Assembly (NCBI GenBank): GCA_025766275.1
Contig: JAFKAC010000040.1
Span: 434,001-498,000, forward strand
Reading direction: 5' to 3'
Length of the DNA: 64,000 nucleotides
Source: Lactarius indigo
Lineage: Eukaryota > Basidiomycota > Agaricomycetes > Russulales > Russulaceae
The position numbers and the translations under genes are program-made. Positions 23,799 through 35,900 of this stretch are shown here, piece by piece; the first letter of the stretch is position 1, and every line of letters begins with the position of its first letter. The notes under the pieces were generated by a model. The model was not told the DNA's origin, searched no databases, and saw only the letters and a list, made by a program, of their open reading frames with translations.

Positions 23799-24621
23799 TG
23801 TACGCGACGGTGATTTCGTCCGCCCTCGTGCTAAGGGGTAGGACAACGTCGGAACATTATGTGTCGAGCGACTCGGACGCCTTGAGGATGGGTACCATTG
23901 TATCTGTATATTTATATTTTGTGTTTTCTTGTGTTTATCCTAGACTCATAGACCTATCGCATTCGCTCTTCTTCGTAGCCAGTTCCAACTCCAATGCGAA
24001 GCGCCGGTCTCGCAATCGATGAGGGCTCTAACACCACTTGGAATGAGCTGGTTAGGGTTCCGCTACAGGTTTGTCGACCGCTATCTTCGCTCTATTCGCA
24101 TCCGGGTTCTGTATGTGTCTGAACCCCCCACGCCTCGGGACTGGCAATCGGTTGGATCAATATTATCGGAGCGCGAGCTTGCGCCGCAGTAAACACCTCG
24201 AGATTTCAAAACAGTGAGTCACGCATTTGCTCTTTAGTTTCACGAGCTCATTTCCTGCACTGCTGCTATCAAGGGGACGTCCAGTAGTCATTAAATGGTG
24301 ATAGACCTCAATCGAAATGCCTGAAGCCAATTCCCACGAATCACACAGGTCATTCTAGCCTGAGCGAGTCTGATCGCTGTATGTCGCAAGCGTATTCTCG
24401 ATTCTGATAACGAAGCAGTACAAGCGCTGTACTGTAAATAAAATGACAACGTAGGGACAACTACACACGTATAACAGAGATTCGAAACGATCACACGTAT
24501 TTTACAATTTTCGCCTCATAGATAACGTGGGTCGCTGTAGAGTGTGTCAATATACCGTAAACGAGCAGGGCAATCGTCACTTGCATAGGTCGACAATAAA
24601 CCTATCCTCCGTATCGTTCTT
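23799..24621. other. Intergenic region between H2A.Z copy 1 and NLR 1
   Basis: Non-coding, conserved in units 2 and 3. It joins the 3' ends of two convergent genes and so contains both 3' UTRs. The two Plavaka-like insertions of unit 3 landed in the counterpart of this stretch. No gene is seen. Confidence 0.6.
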
Positions 24622-27600
24622 TTATTGCGCTGCATGCCGGGAGAGCAATCGTACGATCTCCTGCCGTTTTGGACCACGGGCTACCTCTGATGCGGTCTTT
24701 CCTCTGCGGTTGTGCACCTGCGGATCCGCACCGTGATCTAACAAGAGCTGTACAATGTCTGGGTACCCTCCATCCAAACCCTCTGATGCTCGGTGTAATG
24801 GGGTCAATCCCTCGTTATTCTGGGGATTGACCTCCGCTTTGCGCTCGAATAGTATCTGACAAACCTCAAGATAACCGTATTTCGCTGCGAAATGCAGCGT
24901 AGTGTTTCCTTCGTCGTCGCGGACATACACATCCGCATTGTGGTCCAGCAAATACCGCACAACATCGGAGCGTCCATTTAACGATGCGGCCATAAGTGGA
25001 GTATATCCATTGACAGTCCGGGCGTTGACCTCCGCATTGTGCTCAAGTAGTACCTGAGCAATCCCGAGGTGCCCATTGACGGCTGCCAAGTACAGTGGGG
25101 TCCTGCGGTACCGGATCTGGGAGTTCACGTCCGCACCACAGTCGAGTAGCCACTTTGCGGCGGCGAGGCGTCCGTGTTCTGACACAAAGTGAAGTGGAGT
25201 CCTCATGTTCACATCGAGGGCGTTCAGGTCAGCACCGCGCTCTCTAAGGAGCTGGGCGACCTCGATGTGACCGTTGAAGAGTGTCGCATGAAGCGGAGTC
25301 CCACAGCAGCCGACTTGAGCACTTAGGTGCTGTGGATGTTTGTCAATGAGGCGTTTTACGAGACCGTGGAATCCACAGAATGCAGCATAGTATAAGGGAG
25401 ATGCTGAGGTCAGCGGCATGGGACCCATCCACCTGGGCTCGTCTACGTCATGTATTTGAAGCCACGATCGAAAATAGGGATCGTCGATGTCGAAGAGATA
25501 GTCCATTGCATCGTTCATGCGCATTTCTACATTCCCGAGCTTGGCATGCCCGACCCAATATTCGGCAGCATATCGAACAAGAGGGACATCCCTAACGCTG
25601 ACTTTGTCTTTGTCTTTGTCTCTGTTCTTCTCTTCATCTCTATCTCCGGCGTGGCCATCAACTTGCAGGCAGAGCAGGGCGCCGAGACATGCCTGGGCAA
25701 GAATCGCGTGCGAAGGTTCGATAGGGATATGAAACTGGGACACATCTTCCGTGCAACCCGCAAGCCGATCCGATGTCAGGAATTCCTTCACCGAGAAATG
25801 CGAGAACTGAACAACTCGGAAGCCGCCGTCCATGATCACAGTGACCAAACTGGAGCACGCCGACAGCACCGCCTCTTCTCGGTCTTCCCACCGCCAATCC
25901 GCAATCATTGTCGGCATCCCTCCTGGACCGATGTCAAATGCAAGTACATCCGCAAGTTCCTCAACCAGGAGTGGACGACTGGAAACCGCGAGACACTGCA
26001 AAAGTCGATATGCGTGTTCTCGGTTCGCATTGTCGATCTCCTTAAGGATACGCTTGTACGTCTCGTCCAGTGATTTCGGTAATTCTTCCAGAATTCGACG
26101 CAGATTCGTCGGAAAACAGTGTCGCAGCACCTCCAATTGGCAATAAACCCACCGAAACCTGTCTCAGACTATAAGACTGGGACCACTGTGAGTATTGAAG
26201 GTTATCCTTACATGCCGTCTGCTTTCTCCGTCAGTTTCTCGATCACCATATCCTTTTCTTCTTTTCGCCACCTCTTCGTCTTTCTGTCCGAGCGAATAAA
26301 ATGCGTGATATAATTGTTAATGTCCTGAATTTGTCCGGTTTCATTGTGGAGGGATACTTGTTGAGTTGCCAAAGGCTCGAGCGCAGTACGGATGTCGAAC
26401 TCGGGGCGACTTGTGATGCACAATCGCAGAGTTCGATGCCGAAGCTTAACAATATCATCTATGAGGTCCAGTAACTTCTCACGTGGCGACGGTAATCCAG
26501 AATCGTACGGACACTCGTCAAGAGCGTCCAAGACAAAATAGATTGGCGCTGGTCCTGCGGCAGTTAACATAGACTTGAGGCATTGTGAAAGTGAGGTGTT
26601 GGACGGCTGTTCTGATCCTCGTTTGTGTGCGGAGTACAAAGAGAAGAGGGCGTCACAGAATATATCTGATTGATCGGAGAGTTGGACTAGAAAGGAGGAT
26701 AATAGAGCGCGGGAGTCCTGTTTCGCTTTGTCCTTGAAATCAAAGTAAAAATACGCCAAGAATGCCGAGCCAGCACCGACCAAGGATTTGATATCGCGGA
26801 TGATCACAGTGCTTGTTACCACATAAGATCAAGTAGGACGCAACTCGGAGGGAGGTAGCGCACCTGAGAATTGTCTTCCCCGAGCCAGCTATCGATTCAC
26901 AAGTCGTTAGTGGAAATTTAAAACTCAAATGGTGAAGGAAGTGTACGTTTTCCGTGAATCCATAACAAGGAGCCAGATGCTTTCCAATCTGCGAAGGTGT
27001 TTCCATCAGTGCACCATGCCGCGGTACCCTCGTGATGAGCATCGGAAGCTGTGTTGTAATTGACGGATGGATCTGGGGGAGCGATCCACCTTCGAAGGTC
27101 CTTGCATAGCTCATTCCCTGTAAGAGTGGTCAAGGTTTGGTGATCGAATGAGGTTAGAAGACTACGGACGGTTTAGGTCGCTGACTTGATTGACGACTTG
27201 TCTAATGGCTACTCCATTCTCCTTGACATCTGACACAGTCTGAGGATAGGTTTGAGGCCAGGCAATGCAGGTATAACTCACCTTGGGTGACCGAACCTAC
27301 TTTGTTGTCGATACCCTCTACTTTCGTATTGACGTTCTGTACTGTCTCACCGACGCCGTCCACCTTGTCATCAATACCACGAGTGATAGTCAGGGCTTCT
27401 ACTGCTGCCATCCGAGCCTCCTCTTGTGTCAATCGGTCCAGTCGCTGAAGCGCGTCTTCTACATCCTTTCTTCCAATTAGCTTCTTGAAATAACTCACTA
27501 CTCGATGGTCAAAATCAGGAGATAAATTAATCGGGAAGGACATACTCGTTCGTCCCTCCCTGATCTCTTTCGTCACGATCCCAAGGATCGATATTACCTC

Positions 27601-28195
27601 AACCATGATCTTTACGATGACATCCGTCATGACTGCAGTCGGTCGGATCCCCATATATTTTTCGAGCCGCTTAAAAAAGTATTCCATGCGGCCAAACAAG
27701 TCTTCAATAGCATTTTGGCTGGCGCGGACGTCCTTAACGGCCTACGAGACAGAGATTTCAACAAGACACACGCCGGGCCAAGGGAGATACTCACTTGGAG
27801 GAGGACACCAATCCCAGCGAAAATCGCCTTCGCAGGTGGGAACGCCTATAGTTATGCACGTCGAAGGTGGATCTCAAGTGGGTAAATGCCTCGCCACTTA
27901 CCAGCCCAACACCTTCACCGAGGGTCGCAGAGAAAGCGTACAGTACATTTACAGTGGGATCCAGCCACTTTGTCAACCTTTCATCTGCGCTTTGAGACCT
28001 GTCGAACGCCTGTACCTGGGTCCTAAGAATGGTGAGAACGGCACTGGGAGAGTCGCAGGGTTGCAGCTGGGTAGCTAGGGGATGAGAAGCGATGTCTTTC
28101 TTGGTCTGGTTGTTGTACGCTTCTAAAGCAGCTCCGAAGATTTTCCCAAAGTTTGTAGAAGATGTTGCAGTAGCGGTAGACGGAACTTGGGACAT
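24622..28195 (-). CDS. Goodbye-NACHT-ankyrin STAND protein (NLR-like), copy 1
   Basis: A fungal NLR-like sensor of the class linked to non-self recognition and heterokaryon incompatibility. A consistent 8-exon model closes the frame at about 1065 aa: 28195-27902, 27845-27795, 27741-27282, 27229-27170, 27117-26947, 26888-26864, 26811-26212, 26158-24622. Domains in order: N-terminal Goodbye-like helical domain (LTKWLDPTVNVLYAFSATL, residues about 1-270), a short VDxKV coiled segment (about 245-270), NACHT with Walker A GKPGSGKT split over three exons and Walker B FVLDALDECP (about 26525), then after a helical linker (SHFSVKEFLTSDRL) about eight ankyrin repeats (nt 25400-24622). Compared with copy 2 it has a Lys-Asp-rich insertion from a short tandem repeat at about 25603. 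No stop or frameshift is seen. Confidence 0.85.
25600..25640. repeat. CTTTGT microsatellite within NLR 1
   Basis: Several tandem 6-base units (GTCTTT, plus strand) encode a Lys-Asp run in the linker before the ankyrin repeats. NLR 2 and NLR 3 have a single unit here (DKDSVKK, DKVSIKK), so the tract expanded in copy 1. The unit length keeps the frame. Confidence 0.75.
26864..26888 (-). other. 25-nt microexon carrying the Walker A core
   Basis: Flanked by introns of 58 nt (26946-26889) and 52 nt (26863-26812). It encodes PGSGKTIL of the P-loop, with phase-1 and phase-2 junctions that close the frame. The same 25-nt exon is at 34599-34575 in NLR 2 and at about 63079-63055 in NLR 3. Confidence 0.75.
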
Positions 28196-30049
28196 GGCGG
28201 TAGTTGAAGGAGCTTGGGGAGATACTTAGGGGATACAGGAAGATTGCGCTGGTAAGGGTGGGTAATGCCTAGCTCCTGGATTACGGCGGCGGCCATAATA
28301 GGACGCCTCGTGTTCAGCAGATAGCCGCCCTGATATTCCCAGGGATTTTCGATGATGACCTATACACGCGCACATTCCCTGCGGCCAGCCCGATATCTAA
28401 AAGATGCAGGAGAATGTCATGCGTACATTCGTCCATCAACGTATCAACTCTTGGACAGGTGTGAGTATGAGAACCGAACGGCAACCTCCGTGTCGGGCTT
28501 GGCGCGCCAGTTGGAGAGGATAATCTAACGGCTGGTTCTCCCCTTTATTTTCTAGTTTGGAAAATATCGCCCTTGCAAGATCATGAATGCCTCATAGTGA
28601 CAGAACTATGTGGACAAGAATCGGTTTACATGATCACCTCGAAGACTCGGAAGCGCATGCGGCACACAACTAATTTCGTCTAACTAGGCTATGGTGTGAA
28701 CCAGCCAAAGAATCTACGTTTGGAAATTTTGGCTCAAGGTGTGTGTATGAAAATATAGGTTCGCGGGGGAGTGATGCCTACCGTCGCTGGTGACATTCAT
28801 TTTTGGAGTAAAAGGTGGATATAATACAATATACTCATCGCTGGCGCGAACTATCAACAGTCTCCTACGTCTTGGCCCCAACGAACTACAGCCCCATCCG
28901 CGACCAATCGTCTGCCATACTTAAGCACCGCACCGCCCCCTGTTCCTGTGGCTCCTCTGTTCCCGTGCTGCTGATTCAGGCTAGTTCAGTGATCTGCCTG
29001 GCGTGCAGCGAGTGTAGACATCAAGCGAGGGTCTCCCCGAGAAGAGGCGCAGCGCGGTGCGCGATGGAAGAGCCGCGTGTGTCGCTGTCAGGTGTACATT
29101 CAGGTTCGTCATGGCTGCCAACAGGGTATTGCCGTTACCGTCTGACGGCGGAGACGGCGGGGTCTCCTCGCTTTCTGTCTACATCTGCGCTACGCCGGTC
29201 CAGTTTTGGTTTTCTACAATCTTCTATGACAGCGGGGCTGTATGCCATTGCCTCGGGAATGAACCTGTGGCGAATTGATTAACCACTGACGACGTAGGGC
29301 TGGAGGGTGTCAGTGGGAGGGGCTGCGGGCGGGCCGCAGGGCTACGTCCACCCGAGAGCATCCACAAATACCATCTGTCCCCTAAATACAAACTCATGAG
29401 AGTTCAGCGCTCGTATCAGCTCGTCGAGAATCACAGTATCATTCACACAGGCGGCAGTTGTGGCGGGAGCAGTCACCTACATACCGTGCCAGGCACCGGG
29501 GTTTCCATGGTTTACGATTGTCGTGCATCGCCATTTGACCTGTGAGTACACAAGTGCGAACATGCGAAGCGCGCCAGGATCACAGTCCGCCTCGAACTCG
29601 GGCTCTTAGCCGGAAACTTCGTCGACTTGATCGCAGCGGAACGTACTGTACTTAATCTTGGCTTCAAGTACACCTACACACACACGTGTATCCTCTTCGG
29701 GGCGCTCCCACCAGGCCCGAAATCCTGCATAGAGCGTCCGAGTGTAAGCCATACCAGTCCCGGTAGCGGGAGGGTGTCGCAGTGCCAATGTAACGTGGGT
29801 GCGCAAGTTGTAAGGCATGTAAATCCGATTCGAACGAACGGCCCAGCAGGATTGTCGAAGTATTTATGAGCGTGCGAAGATGCATCTGCACGTCGGGGAG
29901 AGTCATGGTTACATGGCCAAGCACTGCCGCTGTTATTCCGGATAAACATGGATCGCGGTCAAGTACGGGAATCATTGGAAAACTTACCGGGTCTTCACCT
30001 AGCCCTCATTTTTTATGCACTGGGAAAACATATTATAGTTATTTAATGA
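28196..30049 (-). other. Tail region of unit 1, degenerate minus-strand gene
   Basis: Matches 1661-3599 and 35901-38039. On the minus strand, short peptides are shared between copies: a stretch near 29975-29780 (TILLGRSFESDLHALQLAHPR), a middle part around 29090-29280 (GNGNTLLAAMTNLNVHLTA) and a C-terminus ending near 28626 (KLVVCRMRFRVFEVIM then TAA). Frames are broken between these islands and contain stops. Conserved peptides argue for an ancestral coding gene, but I do not recognise a family. Confidence 0.4.
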
Positions 30050-31019
30050 ATGGTACGACGTAAGAATGTGCGCAATTTTACCAGTCAATTGCATAGGCCA
30101 TGTGGGAGCCCTCTGCATCGCCCATGACTTTATCCACTGGCACCCCTACTGGTTTTTGAGATTCATCGGCAAGTCAGTTTAGACAATTTGCTCTAGGTTA
30201 AGCGGTCCTGCGCGGTGCTCTTGCTCTGCGTGTGATCCACTGCGGTATAGGTGAACGACTGGATAGAGGGACAAAGTAGAGACACGGACCAGAAATGCAC
30301 TCCTGAATGCGTCTCTTTTTTTCTCTCTCCACCGACATAGAACCGGAAAATGTGTTGAGGACAGGGTGTATGCGTAGTGCATCGCCCGGTGCCAGTGCGA
30401 GTGGAACGAGCATGGGAAAACGAGCGTGCGATGAACGGAATGTCGCCATAGAGTGGCGTAACTTCTCGCGAGTTAACAGAAGAGGGGAGGTCTGAGGGGA
30501 CGGTGATGGGTAGATTGGGGCTCACCGTGGCTGAGGGGAAGAGGGATAGAGAGGGAACAGGATGTGCGACATTTGTTCTGCGAATCGATGAGTATGTTCG
30601 ACTCGATGAAGTGTAAGGGAGACTGAATTGCACTCTGGTCCAAGCTCTGGTCCAGCTCGGTGGATCTGTATCAGGTATGATATGGTGACAGACATCCTAA
30701 TCACGAGTGTTATCGTGACTATGTTCAACGAGATATTCGACTCGGCGTTTTCCCGATCTGGGATGTGTTATTGCCGCAACACAGCGGAGCGTGAACCAGT
30801 CGTTCCTATTACCGAGCACTCATTATCTTTCCTTCGCGTCCTCTCTCCGAGTCCTGCGTGTCTGCCACACCTGTTGACCTCGTCTACACACCAGACATCG
30901 TATCAAACTTACATCGGACCTTGCTTCATTTCCCTCTGTCGGGTGAGGCACCCTAGTCTTCTCAGAATGTCTCACGTGTACTCCCTGACTGTAGTTCGGT
31001 ATCGGTAACATTCCAAGTA
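30050..31019. other. Upstream block of unit 2 and H2A.Z leader
   Basis: Homologous to the same block in the other units, but lacks about 450 bp present in unit 0 between 730 and 1160. A minus-strand frame at 30193-30633 and a plus-strand frame at 30628-31008 are not supported as genes. Confidence 0.55.
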
Positions 31020-31562
31020 ATGCCACCGAAAGTGGGAAAATTGAGAAATCCAAAGGTGGCCAAGCTCCCTCGATCTAGGTCAAAAGTTTTCGGACCCACC
31101 GTGCGAAAGCCTGCCTTCAGGTCTGCCTTTTCGTCTTGTTCTCGCACGCTCTGCACCAGGTGTTGATCATGCGGTCCTCGTAGTCCTAGTTTTGCATTGG
31201 TCGTATCCACAGATGACTGAAACGGCGCACCCAGAACAACATCCGCATCGGCGCGAAGGCCGCCGTTTACATCTCAGCCATCCTAGAATACCTCACCGCC
31301 GAGGTCTTGCAGCTAGCAAGTCCGTCGCGCGCTCTCCTCTCCTCTGTACTGTACTTACACATCTCGCGATCAAAGCAATGCCTCAAAAGATCTCCTTGCC
31401 AAGCGTATCACCCCGCGACGTTTACAGCTTGCTATCCGGGGAGACGAGGAGCTCGATACGTTCGTGCGAGCCACGATCGCTGGTGGTGGCGTCCTGCCGT
31501 TCATTCATAAGACCCTTACTGCTGGAAAGATTAAGAAACCAGAAGGCGCACCGGCGGCGTAA
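31020..31562 (+). pseudogene. Histone H2A.Z, copy 2 (nonsense mutation)
   Basis: Exon 1 starts MPPK at 31020 but its Lys/Gly-rich tail is out of frame after a few codons. The second exon (about 31186-31317) encodes the IGRIHR to AKAAVY to [13 protein letters not shown] part of the histone fold, but a TGA replaces the Phe codon after GRIHR. The third exon (about 31376-31562) is open from [11 protein letters not shown] through [12 protein letters not shown], the [11 protein letters not shown] motif and a Lys-rich tail to TAA at 31560. Intron positions match copies 1 and 3. The intact third exon with a broken rest marks a recent pseudogene. Confidence 0.8.
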
Positions 31563-32364
31563 TGTACGCAATGATCGGTGATTTCATATGCCCTCGTGCT
31601 GAGAGGTAGGACAACGTCAGAACATTAGGTGTCGGGCGACTCGGACGCCTTGAGGATAGATACCGTTGTATCTGTATATTTACATTTTGTGTTTTCTTGT
31701 GTTTATCCTAGGCTCATATATCTGTCGCGTTCGCTCTTCTGCATGGAACCAGTTCCAATTCCAATGCGAAGCGCCAGTCTCGCATTCGGTGTGGGCGCTA
31801 ACATCACTTGTAACGAGCGGGTTAGGGATTCGTCACAAATTTGTCGACCCCCATCTTCACTCGAGGTTCTGTATGTGTATGAACCTCCTACGCCTCGGGA
31901 CTGTAAATCGGTTGGATCAACATTGTTGGAGCACGAGCTTGCGCCGCAGTAAACACGTCGAAATTTTAAAGGAAGGAGTCACGTCTTTGGTCTTAGTACT
32001 GCTACTATCAAGGGGACGTTCCGTCCTCGTTAAAAATGGTGATAGACCTCAATCGAAATACCTGAAGCCAATTCCCACGAATCACACCGGTCACTCCATC
32101 CTGAGTTCATCTGATCGCTCCACGTCGCAAGAGTGTTCTCGATTCTGATAATTAAGCGGTAAAAACACTATGTCGTAATAAAATGACGACGTAGGGACAA
32201 CTACGCGCGTATAACATGAATTCGAAACGATCACACGTATTTTACACACGATGTCACCTCATAGATAACGTGGTTGGCTGTAGAGGGTGTCAATATGCCG
32301 TAAAAGAGCAGAGCAATCGTCACTTACATAGGTCGACAAATTAACTATCCTCCGTCTCGTTCTT
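31563..32364. other. Intergenic region between H2A.Z copy 2 and NLR 2
   Basis: Counterpart of 23799-24621. It contains the two empty sites of the Plavaka-like insertions: AACATTAGGTGTCG at about 31621-31634 and GAACCTCCTACGCC at about 31880-31893. No gene is seen. Confidence 0.6.
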
Positions 32365-35300
32365 TTATTGCGCTGCGTGCCGGGAGAGCAATTGTATGAT
32401 TTCCTGCCGGTTTTCACCACGGGCTACCGCAGATGGGGTCTTTCCACTGAGGTTGCGCACCTGCGCACCTGCACCGTGGTCCAACAAGAGCTGTACAACG
32501 CCTGGGTGTCCTCCAGACATACTCCTGTGACCGTGTGATGCTCGGTGTAATGGTGTTGATCCCTTTTTATCCTGGGGATTCACCTCCGCATTGCGCTCGA
32601 GTAGCATCCGACAAACCTCGAGATGACTGCGTTCCGCTGCGAAATGCAGCGCGGTTTCTCCTTCGTCGTTGCGGACATACGCATCCGCATTGTGGTCCAG
32701 CAAACACCGCACAACGTCGGAGCGTCCATCTAACGATGCAGCCATAAGTGGAGTCCATTCACTGGCACTCCGAGCGTTGACGTCCGCATTGTGCTCAAGC
32801 AGTATCTGAGCAACTTCGAGGTTCCCGTAGAGGGCTGCCATGTGCAGTGAGGTCTGGCGGTGCTTGTCCTGGGAATTCACTTCCGCACCACGGTCGAGGA
32901 GCCACTTTGCGGCGGCGAGGCGTCCATATTCGGACATAAGGTTAAGTGGAGTAACCTCGTCCACATTGAGGACATTCACATCAGCGCCGCGCTCTCTAAG
33001 GAGCTGGGCGACCTCGAAGTGACCGTTGAAGAGCGTCACATGAAGCGCAGTCCCACGGCGGCCGATCTGAGCACTTAGGTGCTGTGGATGTTTGTCAATG
33101 AGGCGATTTACGAGACCGGGGAATCCACAGAATGCGGCATAGTATAAGGGAGATGCTGAGGTCAGTGGCATGGGATCCATCCACTGGGTGTCGTCTACGT
33201 CATGTATTCGGACCCAGGATCGAAAATAGGGTTTGTCGATGTCGAAGAGATAGTCCATTGCATCCTTTATGCGCATTTCCACATTCCCGACCTTGGCATG
33301 CCCAACCCAATATTCGGCAGCATATCGAACAAGAGGGACCTTCTTGACGCTGTCTTTGTCCACGATACGATCATCCAGGGAAAGTAGGACGCCGAGACAA
33401 GCCTGGGCAAGAATCGCGTGCGAAGGTTCCACAGGGATATGAAACCGGGACACATCTTCTGCGCAATCCGCAAGGCGATCTGATGTCAGGAATTCCTTTA
33501 CAGAAAAGTGGGAGAACTGGACAACTCGGAGGCCGTTGTTGATGATCACGGTAACCAAACTGGAACACGCCGACAGCACCGCCTCTTCTCGGTCTTCCCA
33601 CCGCCAATCCGCGATCAATTTCGGGATCCCTCCTGGGCCGACGTCAAATGCAAGCACTTCCGCAAGCTCCTTAACTCGGAGTGGACGACTGGCCACCGCG
33701 AGACATTGCAAAAGTCGATATGCGTGTTCCCGATTCGCATTGTCGATCTCCTTCAGGATACGCTTGTACGTCTCGTCCAGTGACTTCGGTAATTCTTCCA
33801 GAATTCGACGCAGATTCGTTGGGAAACAATGTCGCAGCACCTCCAATTGGCAATAAACCCACCGAAACCTGTCTCAGAGCATAAGACTGGGACCACCGCG
33901 AGTATTCAAGGTTAGCCTTACATGCCGTCTGCTTTCTCCGTCAGTCTCTCGATCACCATATCCTTTTCTTCGTCTCGCCATCTCTTCGTCTTTCTGTCCG
34001 AGCGGATAAAATGCGTGATATAATTGTTAATGTCCTGGATTTGTCCGGTTTCGTCGTGGAGGGATACTTGTTGAGTTGCCAGAGGCTCGAGCGCGGCACG
34101 GATGTCGAACTCGGGACGACTCGTGATACATAATCGCAGAGTTTGATGGCGAAGCTTAACGAGGTCATCCACGAGGTCCAGTAACTTTTCACGTGGCGAT
34201 GGCAATCCAGAATCGTACGGACACTCGTCAAGAGCGTCCAGGACAATATAGATTGGCGCCTGTCCTGCGGTGGTCAGCATAGACTTGAAGCATTGTGAAA
34301 GCGAGTCGTTGGTTGGTTGTTCTGATCCCCGGTTGTGTTCAGAGTACAGGGAGTAAAGAGCGTCACAGAATATATCTGATTGATCGGAGAGTTGGATTAG
34401 AAGGGAGGATAATAGAGCGCGGGAGTCCTGCTTTGCTTTGTCCTTGAAATCAAAGTAAAAATAGGCCAAGAATGCCGATCCGGCGTTGGATATGGATTTG
34501 ATATCGCGGATGATCGCGGAGCTTGTTCATGATATAAGTTCGATTAAGACGCAACTCGGTGGGGGGCAACGCACCTGAGAATACTCTTCCCAGAACCAGC
34601 TATCAATCGAGGAGTTGTTAGTTGAAATTAAGACTGAGATGGTGACGGAAATGTACGTTTTCCGTGGATCCATAACAAAGGACCAGATGTTTTCCAATTT
34701 GCGAGAGTGTTCCCTTTGGTACACCATTCGGCAGTACCTTGGTGATGAGCATCGGAAGCAGTGTTGTAATTGACGGATGGGTCAGGAGGGGCGATCCATT
34801 TTCGAAGGTTCTGGCGCAACTCGTTCCCTGTAAGGGCGGTCAAGGTTTGGTGGTCGGATGGGGTTAGAAGACGACGGACGATTTAGGTCGCTGACTTGGT
34901 TGACGACTTGTTTAATAGCTACTCCATTCTCCTTTACATCTAACGGAGTCCGAGGATAGGTTCGTGGGCCGGCCAATGCAGCTATAACTCACCTTGAGTG
35001 ACTGAAGCGACTTTGTTGTCGATACCCTCTACTTTCGTATTGACGCTCTGTACCGTCTCACCGACACCGTCCACCTTGAGGTCAATGCCTCGAGTGATCG
35101 TCAGGGCTTCTACTGCTGCCATACGAGCCTCCTCTTGTGTCAATCGGTCCAGTCGCTGAAGCGCGTCTTCGACATCATTTCTTCCAATCAGCTTCTTCAG
35201 GTACTTCTCTGCGTGATGCTCGATATTTGGGCACATATCGAAAGGGAAGGACATACTGGTTCGTCCCTGCCTGATCTCTTTCGTCACGATCCCAAGGATT

Positions 35301-35900
35301 GAGATCACCTCGACCATGATCTTTACGATAATGTCCGTCATCGCTGCGGTCGGTCGGACATGTATATATCTTTCAAGACGCATAAAAAAGTATTCCATGC
35401 GGCCAAACAGGTTCACAAGAGAATCTCGGCTAGCGCGGACGTCCTTGACGGCCTAATAGATAGAGGTGTCAACAAGACACACGCCGGGTCAAGGGAGATG
35501 CTCACTTGGAGGAGGACGCCAATCCCAGTGAAAATCGTCTTCGCGGGTGGGAACGCCTGCAGTTATGCACGTCAGAGGTAGGTCTCAGGTGGGTCAACGT
35601 CTCGCCACTTACCAGCCCAACGCCTTCACCGAGGGTCGCAGAGAAAGCGAACAGTACATTTACAGTGGGATCCAGCCACTTTGTCAACCTTTCATCTGCG
35701 CTTTGAGATCGATCGAACGCCTGTACTTGGGCTCTAAGAATGGCGAGAATGGCACTGGGAGAGTCGCAGGATTGCAGCTGGGTGGCTAGGGGATGGGAGG
35801 CGATATCTTTCTTGGTCTGTTTGTTGTACGCTTCCAAAGCAGCTTCGAAGATTTTGCCAAAGTCCATAGAAGACGTGGGGATAGACGGGACTTGAGACAT
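32365..35900 (-). CDS. Goodbye-NACHT-ankyrin STAND protein (NLR-like), copy 2
   Basis: Same architecture as copy 1. The eight-exon model is 35900-35613, 35556-35506, 35452-34993, 34939-34880, 34827-34657, 34599-34575, 34521-33922, 33868-32365, and all phases close to give about 1052 aa. Exons 2-7 have exactly the same lengths as in copy 1. Visible motifs are the Goodbye-like N-terminus, Walker A GKPGSGKS, Walker B IVLDALDECP, the arginine of TSRPEFDIR, and eight ankyrin repeats ending LLSRHAAQ. Ankyrin repeats differ from copy 1 at exposed positions more than the NACHT core does, by eye. No frame defect is seen, so it is probably functional or recently so. Expression evidence is absent. Confidence 0.87.

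Larger units (their letters stand above)
3600..30049. repeat. Tandem array unit 1 (contains an 18-kb nested insertion)
   Basis: Second copy of the unit: upstream block 3600-4282, then a Tc1/mariner-like element with nested retroelements, then the rest of the upstream block from 22762, H2A.Z copy 1, NLR gene 1 and the tail. Subtracting the insertion (18475 bp plus a 2-bp duplication) leaves about 7973 bp, nearly the 7990 bp of unit 2. Order and orientation of all parts match units 2 and 3, so this is a head-to-tail array and not dispersed copies. Confidence 0.8.

Noticed and set aside
25450..26073. 207-codon frame antisense to NLR 1, with similar frames opposite NLR 2 and 3
   Set aside because: A mirror of the NACHT-ANK linker coding strand; it recurs only because the paralogues are similar.
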